This document shows, one piece after another, positions 12,344 to 20,349 of a stretch of DNA of 23,504 bases. The stretch covers positions 1 through 23,504 of IMG/VR virus record IMGVR_UViG_3300005617_000156. The stretch is one strand, 5' to 3'. Source of the DNA: a virus. Numbering within the stretch: position 1 is the stretch's first letter; each line of letters opens with the position of its first letter. The notes below the pieces were generated by a model, which was not told the origin of the DNA, did no database searches, and worked only from the letters and a program-made list of their open reading frames with translations. Made by a program: the position numbers and the translations under genes.

Positions 12344-15156
12344 TGCCGCGCATCATCAAAACGAGCGATCGGAAGCCGGAGGGCGTCGATTTTGGCGACA
12401 CGATGGCGCGGCTTCCGACGCGGCGCGACGGGACCAAGCTCCTCGCGGCGGACATCGCAAGCATTCGTCTGCGCGTCTTCGATCGAAAGAATCCGCGCAC
12501 GGAAATCTGGTCCACGGATCTCGCGCCCGCGAGCACGATCTACGCGAGCTACCAGCTAAACGATCGATGGGACATCGACACGATCGGCTTCGACTTCCTG
12601 CACTACCTCTCGCTCGATCTCGTCTTCGCAGGCGACATCAAGGAAGCGGGCGGCCACACCTATCGGCTCGAATACTACCTCGTCACGAAAGCCGCGACGG
12701 GGATGGGGCGGATCCTGATTGAGCGCGAGGTGTACGTGGTGCCGGCGTTCTCGCCTCTCCCCCCTGCTGACACGGGTGGTGGTGGAAACACGCCGGACTT
12801 CACGCTCTCGATTGTTCCGCAGACGCAGCAGGTCAACGCGGGCAGTAGCGTCACCTACACCGTCTCGAACCTCGGCACCAACGGCTTCGTCGGGCAAATT
12901 GACCTTACGGTCGCGCCGGTCATTCCGGGCGTCACGTACATCCTGGATCTTGCGACGATCAGCAACGACTCCTCGACGACGCTGCGTGTCTTCACGGACG
13001 GGAGCGTTGTTCCTGCCGGCTACACGATCGTCGTCACGGGCACGTCGGGCCTGCTCGTGCATCAAGCCGCCGCCGGCCTTGATGTCCTCGCCAACGCTGG
13101 CGACTTCTCGATCATCGCCAACCCGCCGAGTGTTACGGTGGAGGAGGGCGACTCGATCGACGTGTCGATTAGCTCGACGGCAATCGCGGGCTTCACGGGC
13201 ACGATCTCCTACACGGTCGGTCCGCCGCTACTCGGAGTCACCTACTCGATCAATCCGCCCTCGGTGATCGTCGGCAACACGGCGACGCTGACGATTGACA
13301 CGATCGTAGGTGCCGCATCGGGCGGGCCGGTCATTGCAACGCTCACGATCACGGGGACAAGCGGCCTGCTCGTCCACACGACGACCACGCTTCTGCAAAT
13401 CGACCCCGCCGGCACCGGCTCAACGGGCTGGACGACTTTCACGGCGACGAGCGGAACGGATCACGATACGCGCAAGGTCTATTGCTCAAGCTCGACAGGG
13501 AACGACGGAAACTCAGGGCTCGACGACACGCACCCGAAGCTCACGCTCTCAGCCGCGTGCGCGCTCATCCGCGACGGATTCCCGGACTGGCTCCTCCTGA
13601 AATCAGGTGACACGTTCACGGGCCACCTCAGCGACGGAACGCCCAACAGCGACTATTGGAGGCAAGCGGGCTACTCGGCTTCCGAGAAGATCCTGATTTC
13701 AACCTACACGCCAGGCAACGCGGCGCTGACCACGTTCGGCGCGCGGGCAAAAATCGACAGCACCTACCACGGCAGCCCGCCCTACGAAGTGGCGTGTATG
13801 CAGACGTGGAACCAGCAGTCAAACGGTCACTATGTCGGCAACCTCGCCATCGTGAACATCGAGTTCACGAGCACGGCCTATGACGGCACGGTCGAGATGC
13901 GCGGCGTCCAGTTCTACGGCGGCGGCCCCGACATCCTCGTCGAAGGATGCTACTTCCACCGCCTGACGGCCGGCCTCATCTTCGGCAGCGACGGCCACGG
14001 AGGAGCAGGACGGCTCTCGCGCGTGATCGTTCGTCGGAACATCATCGCGGACAACTTCCGTTCAGGAGCGAACGGCCTCGGCTCTCAAGGGCTCTACATG
14101 TCCGACACGGACGGGGCCTTGATCGAGCAGAACTGCATCGACTGCAACGGATGGTCAGAGTTCACGGGCCAAGGCGATCCGAGCCAGTTCCGCAGAAACG
14201 TCTACATCCAGAACGCTTGCACGGGCCTTGTCTTCCGACAGAACCTCGTCAGTCGCTCGGATGGAATCCAGCTTCGTCCCGGCGGCGATCTCCTCGGAAA
14301 CTTCTTCTATAAGAACGCGATCAACCTCCAGTTCGGATCAGGAAACGAACCGGAGACGGGCGGTGTAAACGGGCTCATCAAGGGCAACGTCATCATCGAC
14401 GGCAACAACATCGGCAGCGGCCCCGACGACGGACGCGGGACCGGAATCAGCATGGGCAACGTCGTGGGGTCAGCGATCAACCCCGCCGTCGTCACCTACA
14501 ACATCATCGCGCACAACGTCACGGGCGACAGGACGCGATTCAACGTGATGCCGCTCCTGTTGAACTTCGACAACGGCCACGGCAACCCGAACGGGATGCA
14601 CCACGTGACCTTCGACCACAACATCATCTATGACTGGTCATGCATCGGTAGGCAATCGCTCGTCGGTTGGTACACAACGCAGCAAAGCCCGCAGGGCTAC
14701 CCGCTCGAAGAGATCGCGTTCAGCTACAACGACCTGCAAAGCGCGCTCGCCGCTGACCAAGCGTTCCCGATCATCGACTTCGTAACGACGACGATCAACG
14801 TGCCGCCGGAGATCCATTCGGACCACAACCGGATCCACCGGAAGAACGACAATCAGACAGCGGACAACATGTTCAAGATCCGGGGCACGTCCTACAAGTT
14901 CGACGCCTACATGGCGCTCGTCGGGGACAGCACCAGCCGATATGTCGAGATCACGCCAGGTGGGGGAGCGGACCAATACCCCGACCCGGCCAGCGGCCTC
15001 CCCGAGTACGACTTGTCGGTAGGCGGCGCGGGAACGGTAGCGCACTTCTTCGCTCAAGCGCGGCTCAACTCGAAAGTCTCATGGGTTGACACCTGGACGG
15101 CGGCTCCGGTCTGCGCGTTCTTCCAAGCGAACTTCGGGATGGTTGTGCCTCCGTGA
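12343..15156 (+). CDS. Tailspike-like beta-helix protein with Ig-like domains
   Basis: A 937-residue protein; the GTG start overlaps the previous stop by one base (TAGTG). Residues 1-140 are an N-terminal beta-rich domain, probably the virion-attachment part. A GGGG linker precedes two Ig-like domains (152-249 and 254-353), both ending with the shared motif TGTSGLLVH. From about 378 the sequence becomes a right-handed parallel beta-helix: entry KVYCSSSTGNDGNSG, LLLKSGDTF, and repeated strand and turn units such as GVQFYGGGPDILVEGCYF, VIVRRNIIADN, GLIKGNVIIDGNNIG, VTYNIIAHNV and VTFDHNIIYDW. These are typical of pectate-lyase-like spikes that bind or cut polysaccharide. No catalytic residues can be assigned by eye. 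It is the likely host-recognition spike. Confidence 0.85.
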   Translation: MPRIIKTSDRKPEGVDFGDTMARLPTRRDGTKLLAADIASIRLRVFDRKNPRTEIWSTDLAPASTIYASYQLNDRWDIDTIGFDFLHYLSLDLVFAGDIKEAGGHTYRLEYYLVTKAATGMGRILIEREVYVVPAFSPLPPADTGGGGNTPDFTLSIVPQTQQVNAGSSVTYTVSNLGTNGFVGQIDLTVAPVIPGVTYILDLATISNDSSTTLRVFTDGSVVPAGYTIVVTGTSGLLVHQAAAGLDVLANAGDFSIIANPPSVTVEEGDSIDVSISSTAIAGFTGTISYTVGPPLLGVTYSINPPSVIVGNTATLTIDTIVGAASGGPVIATLTITGTSGLLVHTTTTLLQIDPAGTGSTGWTTFTATSGTDHDTRKVYCSSSTGNDGNSGLDDTHPKLTLSAACALIRDGFPDWLLLKSGDTFTGHLSDGTPNSDYWRQAGYSASEKILISTYTPGNAALTTFGARAKIDSTYHGSPPYEVACMQTWNQQSNGHYVGNLAIVNIEFTSTAYDGTVEMRGVQFYGGGPDILVEGCYFHRLTAGLIFGSDGHGGAGRLSRVIVRRNIIADNFRSGANGLGSQGLYMSDTDGALIEQNCIDCNGWSEFTGQGDPSQFRRNVYIQNACTGLVFRQNLVSRSDGIQLRPGGDLLGNFFYKNAINLQFGSGNEPETGGVNGLIKGNVIIDGNNIGSGPDDGRGTGISMGNVVGSAINPAVVTYNIIAHNVTGDRTRFNVMPLLLNFDNGHGNPNGMHHVTFDHNIIYDWSCIGRQSLVGWYTTQQSPQGYPLEEIAFSYNDLQSALAADQAFPIIDFVTTTINVPPEIHSDHNRIHRKNDNQTADNMFKIRGTSYKFDAYMALVGDSTSRYVEITPGGGADQYPDPASGLPEYDLSVGGAGTVAHFFAQARLNSKVSWVDTWTAAPVCAFFQANFGMVVPP

Positions 15157-15362
15157 CAGAGCCGATGCCCTATCGGGATCCGACGCCGATCGACATGCAC
15201 GTCCAGGGGGAACGGATCTACTGCCACAACCTCACCGAAGAGCAGCAGAAGTGGATGATCGACGCCATCGGATCCGAGGTCACGATCGTCATGGACAAGA
15301 AGCCTTTGCGCGTGCGCGTCAAGGGCGTCAAGAAGAACAAGGCGATACTGGAGGTGCTCTAG
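15153..15362 (+). CDS. Small hypothetical protein, 69 aa
   Basis: GTG 15153 overlaps the tailspike TGA (GTGA). The product reads as one small alpha/beta domain (MHVQGERIYCHNLTEEQQKW, then EVTIVMDKKPLRVRVKG and a C-terminal KAILEVL strand). There is one cysteine and no motif I recognise. Its stop overlaps the endonuclease VII start by one base. It may be a small virion or regulatory protein; unassigned. Confidence 0.7.
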   Translation: MTEPMPYRDPTPIDMHVQGERIYCHNLTEEQQKWMIDAIGSEVTIVMDKKPLRVRVKGVKKNKAILEVL

Positions 15363-15742
15363 TGCCGGCGAAGACGCAGAAGGGCTGGCCCAGCCACGAC
15401 AAGTACCTTGAGTACCACCGCAAGTATCGTCGGGCTAATCCGGAGCAGTTTGAGTTGGCCAGAATCAAGTACGTCTATGGTTTGACCGACGAGGCGGCAC
15501 GGATGTCGATGCGTGAGGTGCGGCTGGAGTGCCATGCCTGCGGCTCGCTCCCGACGGCGCGACGCAAGCATTGCATCGACCACGAACACGATACAGGGTT
15601 CATCCGTGGGGTGTTGTGCCACAACTGCAACCTAATTCTTGGTCTGGCCTACAACGATGCGGAGCGCCTACGCAATCTCATCGAGTACCTTGAAAACGTG
15701 ATCGCATACAAGGAGAAGCGCGATGCCGGCAACGTCAGCTAA
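15362..15742 (+). CDS. Recombination endonuclease VII
   Basis: A 126-residue protein. GTG 15362 has GGAGG seven bases upstream and overlaps the preceding stop (TAGTG), so the longer open frame is rejected. Residues ~58-100 carry the signature of the T4 gp49 family: CHACGS, RKHCIDHEHDTGFIRGVLCHNCNLILGL, then AERLRNLIEYLEN. The two CxxC pairs bind zinc, and the IDHEHDTG segment holds the His/Asp active site. The enzyme cuts Holliday junctions and branched DNA, clearing them before packaging. This is the third nuclease of the window. Size is short against T4 gp49 (157 aa) but usual for phage relatives. Confidence 0.9.
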   Translation: MPAKTQKGWPSHDKYLEYHRKYRRANPEQFELARIKYVYGLTDEAARMSMREVRLECHACGSLPTARRKHCIDHEHDTGFIRGVLCHNCNLILGLAYNDAERLRNLIEYLENVIAYKEKRDAGNVS

Positions 15743-15875
15743 GCAAGCCCGCTACATGCAGGGCTGTCTCCACAACCCGAGCAAGATGCGCGGCAAGTGT
15801 CCGAGCAAGACCGTGGCGAAGGAGTTCAACCACGTGAAGATGTTCCGAGGGCTGTCGAGCCGAAAGGTGCGCTGA
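15723..15875 (+). CDS. Small basic phage protein, 50 aa
   Basis: ATG 15723 has GGAG seven bases upstream and overlaps the endonuclease gene by 20 bases; its TGA abuts the next start. The sequence begins MPATSAKQARYMQGCLHNP and continues KMRGKCPSKTVAKEFNHVK. The MPAxSxKQxRxM start and the MRGKCP segment recall, from memory, a small phage protein common near terminase genes, similar to the DUF3008 type. It is highly basic with two cysteines (15, 26). No function is known. Confidence 0.75.
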   Translation: MPATSAKQARYMQGCLHNPSKMRGKCPSKTVAKEFNHVKMFRGLSSRKVR

Positions 15876-16217
15876 TTGATCGAGGGGAACGGACACGAAG
15901 CGGCGAGCAATTCGCCGCAAGCGGCGAGGCCTTCACCCGTCAACGGGGTCATTCCGCCCGTCGAGCATCAATTCACCTCGGAGACGGCGGCGCTCTTTGG
16001 GAGAAAAGGCGGCCTCATCTCGGGCCAGGCTCGGAAGAAGCTGCGCGAGAACCCCGAGCGCCTTTCAAAGATCACCGACGGCTGGCTCGATCGTGCGGAA
16101 ATCGACCGTGGCGATTTGAGCCTGCTTCTGGAGTACGTCGAGGGCAAGCCCAAGCAGACGGTCTCGGTTGAAACGAGCGCGCCTACGGAGATCGGTGGAG
16201 TCGAGGCGTGGCAGTAG
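15876..16217 (+). CDS. Putative terminase small subunit
   Basis: A 113-residue protein directly before TerL, overlapping it by 10 bases. Only TTG 15876 lies upstream of the conserved part, since a stop in frame precedes it at once. The sequence has a low-complexity N-terminus (residues 1-28), then AALFGRKGGLISGQARKKLRENPERL (38-63) and LSLLLEYVEGKPKQTVSVE (81-99). The AxLGRKGGxxSGxARKK and LLxYVxGKPKQxVxV segments occur in phage small terminase proteins. A DNA-binding helix-turn-helix cannot be confirmed by eye. Position is the stronger evidence. Confidence 0.55.
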   Translation: MIEGNGHEAASNSPQAARPSPVNGVIPPVEHQFTSETAALFGRKGGLISGQARKKLRENPERLSKITDGWLDRAEIDRGDLSLLLEYVEGKPKQTVSVETSAPTEIGGVEAWQ

Positions 16218-17701
16218 CCGAACTCGCAGCCCCGACGAAGCTTGAGCCGCGCGGGCAGATGCTCGCGTTCCTCCAGGATCTTCGGAACTACAAGGGCGAG
16301 CGCAAGGTCATACAGGCCGTCATTGAAGGGCCGAGAGGCAGCGCCAAGTCGCGCAACTTCACCACGTTTCTTTTCAACTGCGCGCGCCACTTCGCGGGGA
16401 TGCAGATTCTTGTGGTGCGCAAGACGCGCGCGGACCTCGCGGATACGTGGTGCAAGACATTCGAGACGGAAGTGGTCCCGCCCGACATGCGCGCCGCCGT
16501 GATCGGCGACGCGAAGGCAACCAACCGCACCGAGTACACGCTTCCGAACGGCTCCGCCTTCGTCCTCCTCGGCCTCGATCGACCGTCCAAGCACCAGGGC
16601 GCGAACGTGGACGTAACGCTCATGGAGGAGCTTGAGGAACTGACTTGGGGCCAAGTCCAGGGCTTCCTCGGCGCGCTGCGCAAGTTCACGGGCACGATCC
16701 CCTGGCAGCTCTTCGTCGGGCTCACGAACCCCGGCCCGCCCAAGCATTGGGCGAACCTCGCCGCGATCAAGGGCGAGATGCGCCGGGTAGTGACGACGCA
16801 CAAGGACAACCCCAAGTGGTGGAACGAGGACACGCAGACGTGGACGCCGGAGGGGAAGGCGTACATGGCGAGCCTCTCGCGCTACACGGGCGTCCAGCAC
16901 AAGCGCCACGTTCTCGGCCTCTGGGCTGGTGCCGAGGGCACGGTTTGGGAGAACTTCGACGACGCAACGCACGTCATCGAGCCGCCGAAGAAGCCCGACG
17001 GATTCCCGGACTACTCGGCTCTCGGGATCAAGGACTACCTGGCCGCGATGGACTGGGGCTTTACGGCTCCTGGCTCGCTCTCGATCTACGGACGCGATGG
17101 AGACAAACGATTGATCCGCGTCGCACAGATTTACCGCGTCAAGCAGAGCCTCGAGTGGTGGGCCGAGCGCGCGTGCGAGCTGGACGAGGAATTCGGCCTC
17201 TCGCGCATCATGTGCGATCCGAGCCGGCCCGATGCCATTGCGCTCTTGAACGATCACCTGCGCTTGAAGGGCCGTCCGATGCTCGCCGGGCCCGCGAACA
17301 ACAAGCGCTCATCGAGCACCACGGGCGACCTTGGCGGCATCGACCTCGTGCGCTGGGGATTTGAGAAGGACGAGACTGGCACGCCGCGCCTGCGCTTCTT
17401 GAAGAACGCGCACCGCTTCGGTCCCGATCAGGAACTCATCTCAGAGGGGCAGCCGACATGCACCGAGGAGGAGATCCCCGGCTACACGTTCGCGCGCGAT
17501 GCCCACGGCGAAGTGCTCGACGATCGCACCGACCCTGACGTGCCCGATCACGGCTGCGATGAGCTGCGCTACGCCTGCGCCGAGAACTGGCGCAAGGCCC
17601 CTGCGCCCGATGTTGTCGTGCCAAAGTTCGTCCCCGGCACGCTCGGCCACACGCTGCGCCACGAGGAAGAGTACCGACGTGTTCGGAGGCACGCGCGATG
17701 A
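16208..17701 (+). CDS. Terminase large subunit
   Basis: A 497-residue packaging motor. GTG 16208 is the start used; the downstream gene overlaps as ATGA. The ATPase domain has Walker A GPRGSAKS at 41-48 and the Walker B region VDVTLMEELEEL (134-145, acidic end MEE). The segment ending RYTGVQHKRHVLGLWAGAEGTVWENFD (225-251) is typical of the transition to the nuclease domain. The RNase H-like nuclease shows Asp282 in AAMDWGF, Asp337 in IMCDPSRPDAI, and the terminal DHGCDELRYA (447-456). It cuts the concatemer and drives DNA into the capsid with ATP. The packaging strategy cannot be told from this. Confidence 0.95.
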   Translation: MAVAELAAPTKLEPRGQMLAFLQDLRNYKGERKVIQAVIEGPRGSAKSRNFTTFLFNCARHFAGMQILVVRKTRADLADTWCKTFETEVVPPDMRAAVIGDAKATNRTEYTLPNGSAFVLLGLDRPSKHQGANVDVTLMEELEELTWGQVQGFLGALRKFTGTIPWQLFVGLTNPGPPKHWANLAAIKGEMRRVVTTHKDNPKWWNEDTQTWTPEGKAYMASLSRYTGVQHKRHVLGLWAGAEGTVWENFDDATHVIEPPKKPDGFPDYSALGIKDYLAAMDWGFTAPGSLSIYGRDGDKRLIRVAQIYRVKQSLEWWAERACELDEEFGLSRIMCDPSRPDAIALLNDHLRLKGRPMLAGPANNKRSSSTTGDLGGIDLVRWGFEKDETGTPRLRFLKNAHRFGPDQELISEGQPTCTEEEIPGYTFARDAHGEVLDDRTDPDVPDHGCDELRYACAENWRKAPAPDVVVPKFVPGTLGHTLRHEEEYRRVRRHAR

Positions 17702-19572
17702 TCGACCGCACTCCGAAGAAGGTCTTTGAGCTTGTCGAGGCGGGCGAAGCCCTGCGCAAGAAGCACTTCGAATCGGTAGCCGACCAAGTGCGCCGCTATC
17801 ACGGGCCTTGGTACGACGGAAACCCGCAGAGCGCCGTCACGGACTACGACCCGGCCCCGCTCGCTTACGAGTACATCTCGCTCGTCTTGCCGACGATCGC
17901 GTGGGACAACCCGAGCTTCGAAGTAAAGAGCAAGCGCGGGATCCAGAACTCGCTTGTCGATCAGGTCTTCAAGCACGCGCTCGACCGCTGGGCTGTCGAT
18001 ACGGACTTGCAAGAGGCGCTTGAGCTGGTCGCTACGGACTTCCTCTTCGCGTTCGGCGTCTTGCTGACTGAGATGGAGCCCTCGAAGGATCAGGACCCGA
18101 CGGGCAAGGATCCGAGGAAGCGCCCGGTTGTGAACCAGCTCGATCCGCGCAGGTTCGGGGCGGATCCCTTCGCTACGAACTGGCGCGACGCGCGCATCCT
18201 CTTCCACATGTGGGTCCGGGACCGCGAGGACATCCTCAAGGAAGCGAAAGAGAGCCCGGACAAGGGCTGGGATGTCGAGGCGATCGAGAAGCTCGGCGCG
18301 AACGTCGGCGTTGAGAAGCTCGGCCGCGACAAGACGGCGGACAACGCGCCGCAGCGGGATGAGGTCGTCGGCTATCAATGCTGGATCGCCGAGTGGGAGC
18401 ACGAGGACGTTGCGAAGATGCCCGAGGAGAAGCGCCGGCTCTTCAAGGGAACGATCGTTGACGTTGCTGCGTCGGGCGCGGACGGGACCGATCGAACGAT
18501 CGCGTTCATCCGCAAGGCCCGGCCCTTCTATGGTCCGGCGTGGGGGCCTTACTCGATCCTGGGTGCCTACAAGGTGCCGGGGAAGCTCTACCCGCTCGGG
18601 CCGTTGACTGCGATCGAGGCGCACAACAGAGAACTCAACGCGGCGAAGAAGGCGTATCTCAAGGCGCACCGCGCGCGGAAGAAGATCGGTCTTGCGTCAG
18701 ACAAGGACCCGACGCTCTCCGACACGATCCTCGACACGCCGGACGGTGAAGTCGCGCTCGTGAACATGGACAACCTCGATCGCAACTTCAAAGAGGTCGA
18801 GTTGGCGGGGCCGACGGAAGAGCAACGGCTTGCCATCGTGGGCCTCGAATCGGACGCAGACACGGCGCTCGGCATGAGCGACGCGAAGAAGGGCGACGTA
18901 ACAGGCATCGGCACGGCGACGGAGAACGCGATTGCGGACGCGGCTGGAAATCAGCGCCTCTCGTGGAAGAAGAAGCGATTCCGTAAGGGCGTGCTCCAGG
19001 CTTGCAAGACGGCTGCCTGGTACATCTGGAACAACGAGCAGGTGGAAATCCCGTTGCCCGAGGAGGCAACAGCCGAGCTTGGTCTGCCGGCCGGGACGAC
19101 CTTCCGAGGTGGGGAACCGGCGAAGGAAGATCAGGCGCTCGATGTCTCGAAGACGGACTTCGAGGACCTCGAAATCGAGATCGAGGTCTTGAGCACGGAG
19201 CGGGTGGACGAGGGCGTCGCGCAGGCAAGAGCCATGCAGCTCTTCCAGCTCGCGGCTACGACGATGCCTGTTGTTGCCTCGTTCCCGATGGCGGGATGGG
19301 TCGAAGCGTTCGACATGGTTGGGGAGTCGCTCAACGTGTCGGATCTCGGGAAGATCCTCGGCATTGACCGCGTGCAGGCGGCGGCGGCGAATGGGCAGCT
19401 TCCCCAGCCTCCTGGCGAGCAGGACGCAGGACAGCCCAGGATGAGCGGAGACAAGGCGAGCGTGGGTAGGGCTCAGAGCCCGGCTCCGGCCGTGAAGAAG
19501 GGCGGGGTAGCGCCACAGGCGGCTCCGCAGAAGGCCCAGAACAACCGTGCGCGCACGGCGGGGGTGGCGTAG
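17698..19572 (+). CDS. Portal protein
   Basis: A 624-residue protein following TerL with an ATGA overlap. The N-terminal part (FESVADQVRRYHGPWYDG, then PLAYEYISLVLPTIAWDNPSFEVKSKRG) and the central NQLDPRRFGADPFATNWRDARILFHMWVRDREDILKEA segment read like large phage portal proteins. The AHNRELNAAKKAYLKAHRARK region is the helical stem and ADTALGMSDAKKGDVTGIGTATENAI the usual loop before the helical tail. It forms the dodecameric DNA gate at one capsid vertex. The last ~60 residues are proline/alanine-rich and poorly conserved-looking. The N-terminal lysine-rich start and long length suit a podo- or siphovirus portal. Confidence 0.85.
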   Translation: MIDRTPKKVFELVEAGEALRKKHFESVADQVRRYHGPWYDGNPQSAVTDYDPAPLAYEYISLVLPTIAWDNPSFEVKSKRGIQNSLVDQVFKHALDRWAVDTDLQEALELVATDFLFAFGVLLTEMEPSKDQDPTGKDPRKRPVVNQLDPRRFGADPFATNWRDARILFHMWVRDREDILKEAKESPDKGWDVEAIEKLGANVGVEKLGRDKTADNAPQRDEVVGYQCWIAEWEHEDVAKMPEEKRRLFKGTIVDVAASGADGTDRTIAFIRKARPFYGPAWGPYSILGAYKVPGKLYPLGPLTAIEAHNRELNAAKKAYLKAHRARKKIGLASDKDPTLSDTILDTPDGEVALVNMDNLDRNFKEVELAGPTEEQRLAIVGLESDADTALGMSDAKKGDVTGIGTATENAIADAAGNQRLSWKKKRFRKGVLQACKTAAWYIWNNEQVEIPLPEEATAELGLPAGTTFRGGEPAKEDQALDVSKTDFEDLEIEIEVLSTERVDEGVAQARAMQLFQLAATTMPVVASFPMAGWVEAFDMVGESLNVSDLGKILGIDRVQAAAANGQLPQPPGEQDAGQPRMSGDKASVGRAQSPAPAVKKGGVAPQAAPQKAQNNRARTAGVA

Positions 19573-19994
19573 TGCCGATCTATCTTTTCCGGGCTCTCGA
19601 TGGCTCGATCGTCGAGCGGTACCTCTCGATGGACGAGGCCCCGGAGATTGGCTCGAACATCGTGGACCCCGAGGGGGAAGGCAACTTGACGCGCCTTCCG
19701 AGCGGCTCGTCTGGTCCGGGCATCGTCCGGGACTACGCGAACACGGGGCATAGCCTCCCGAAGGTCTGGGATCCTCGTGCCGTGGCGAAGAGGCGCAGGG
19801 CGGAAGCCGCCGTCGAAGCTGATCCAGCGCAGCGCGAGGCGCTTTTGGAGAGCGCCAGCGATTGGGAGCGGTCCAAGCCCTTCTGGAAGAAGACCGACGC
19901 CAAGGGCCACCCCGTTTTCGAGACCAAGCGCGACGTGGAGGAGTTCCAGGCGCGCACCGGAGGGCGTTACCGCTTCAACGCGGACGTGGATTGA
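19572..19994 (+). CDS. FmdB-like protein without zinc ligands
   Basis: A 140-residue protein starting at the GTG of a TAGTG junction with the portal gene. Residues 1-44 (MPIYLFRALDGSIVERYLSM, then DEAPEIGSNI and a final LTRLPS) follow the outline of an FmdB zinc ribbon (MPxYxYRC..CG..FE..xSMxxxP). None of the cysteines that define FmdB is present, so the fold may persist without metal. The rest (AVAKRRRAEAAVEADPAQREALL, FWKKTDAKGHPVFETKRDVEEFQARTGGRYRF) is charged and helical, the last part resembling a short DNA- or protein-binding tail. Phages often carry such a gene near the portal; no function is established. Confidence 0.65.
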   Translation: MPIYLFRALDGSIVERYLSMDEAPEIGSNIVDPEGEGNLTRLPSGSSGPGIVRDYANTGHSLPKVWDPRAVAKRRRAEAAVEADPAQREALLESASDWERSKPFWKKTDAKGHPVFETKRDVEEFQARTGGRYRFNADVD

Positions 19995-20031
19995 CCATCA
20001 ACGAGGAAACTAGTAGGAGGTTGTAGGGAAG

Positions 20032-20349
20032 ATGATCGTTCAAGAGCAGAGCGTTGTTCGTTTCGCCCCGACGGGGGACCGCATCGTCGTCCGACGGCTT
20101 GAGAACGACGGCCGCAGTCCTGGCGGCGTGTTCCTCCCGCAGAACTTCAAAGAGGCTTTGAGCGAGGGTCTTGTGCTCGCGGTCGGGCCGGGCCGGCGCT
20201 TCGATGACGGCAAGGTCTATCCGCCGCCGTACATGGCCGGGCAAGTTGTGCTCTACCACGAAAGCTCGGGGCTGGAGTTCGACAAGGAAGCCGAGGACCA
20301 GGTGATGCTCGCGGAGAGCGTTGTGATCGGGGTGAAGCGTGTCCTCTGA
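20032..20349 (+). CDS. groES: GroES-like co-chaperonin
   Basis: A 105-residue homologue of Cpn10. The recognisable parts are GDRIVVRRLE (15-24), the mobile loop with GGVFLP (31-36, the VFL tripeptide matching the GroEL-binding IVL of E. coli GroES), EGLVLAVGPGRRFDDGK (45-61) and GQVVLYHESSGLEF (70-83). A C-terminal VMLAESVVIGV follows. Such proteins cap GroEL in ATP-driven folding. T4 gp31 is the classical phage example, needed to fold the capsid protein. This gene sits between portal and scaffold, just before the capsid gene. ATG 20032 has GGGAAG adjacent and GGAGG 11 bases upstream. The next gene overlaps by 11 bases. Confidence 0.9.
   Translation: MIVQEQSVVRFAPTGDRIVVRRLENDGRSPGGVFLPQNFKEALSEGLVLAVGPGRRFDDGKVYPPPYMAGQVVLYHESSGLEFDKEAEDQVMLAESVVIGVKRVL

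Noticed and set aside
15968-17257. Long minus-strand open frame (429 codons) opposite TerS and TerL
   Set aside because: It is antisense to two recognised genes, is Arg/Val/Leu/Ala-rich without motifs, and has no fitting ribosome site. Long antisense frames are expected in GC-rich DNA.
17569-18669. Minus-strand open frame (366 codons) opposite the portal gene
   Set aside because: Antisense shadow; the plus-strand portal sequence is coherent and correctly coupled to TerL.
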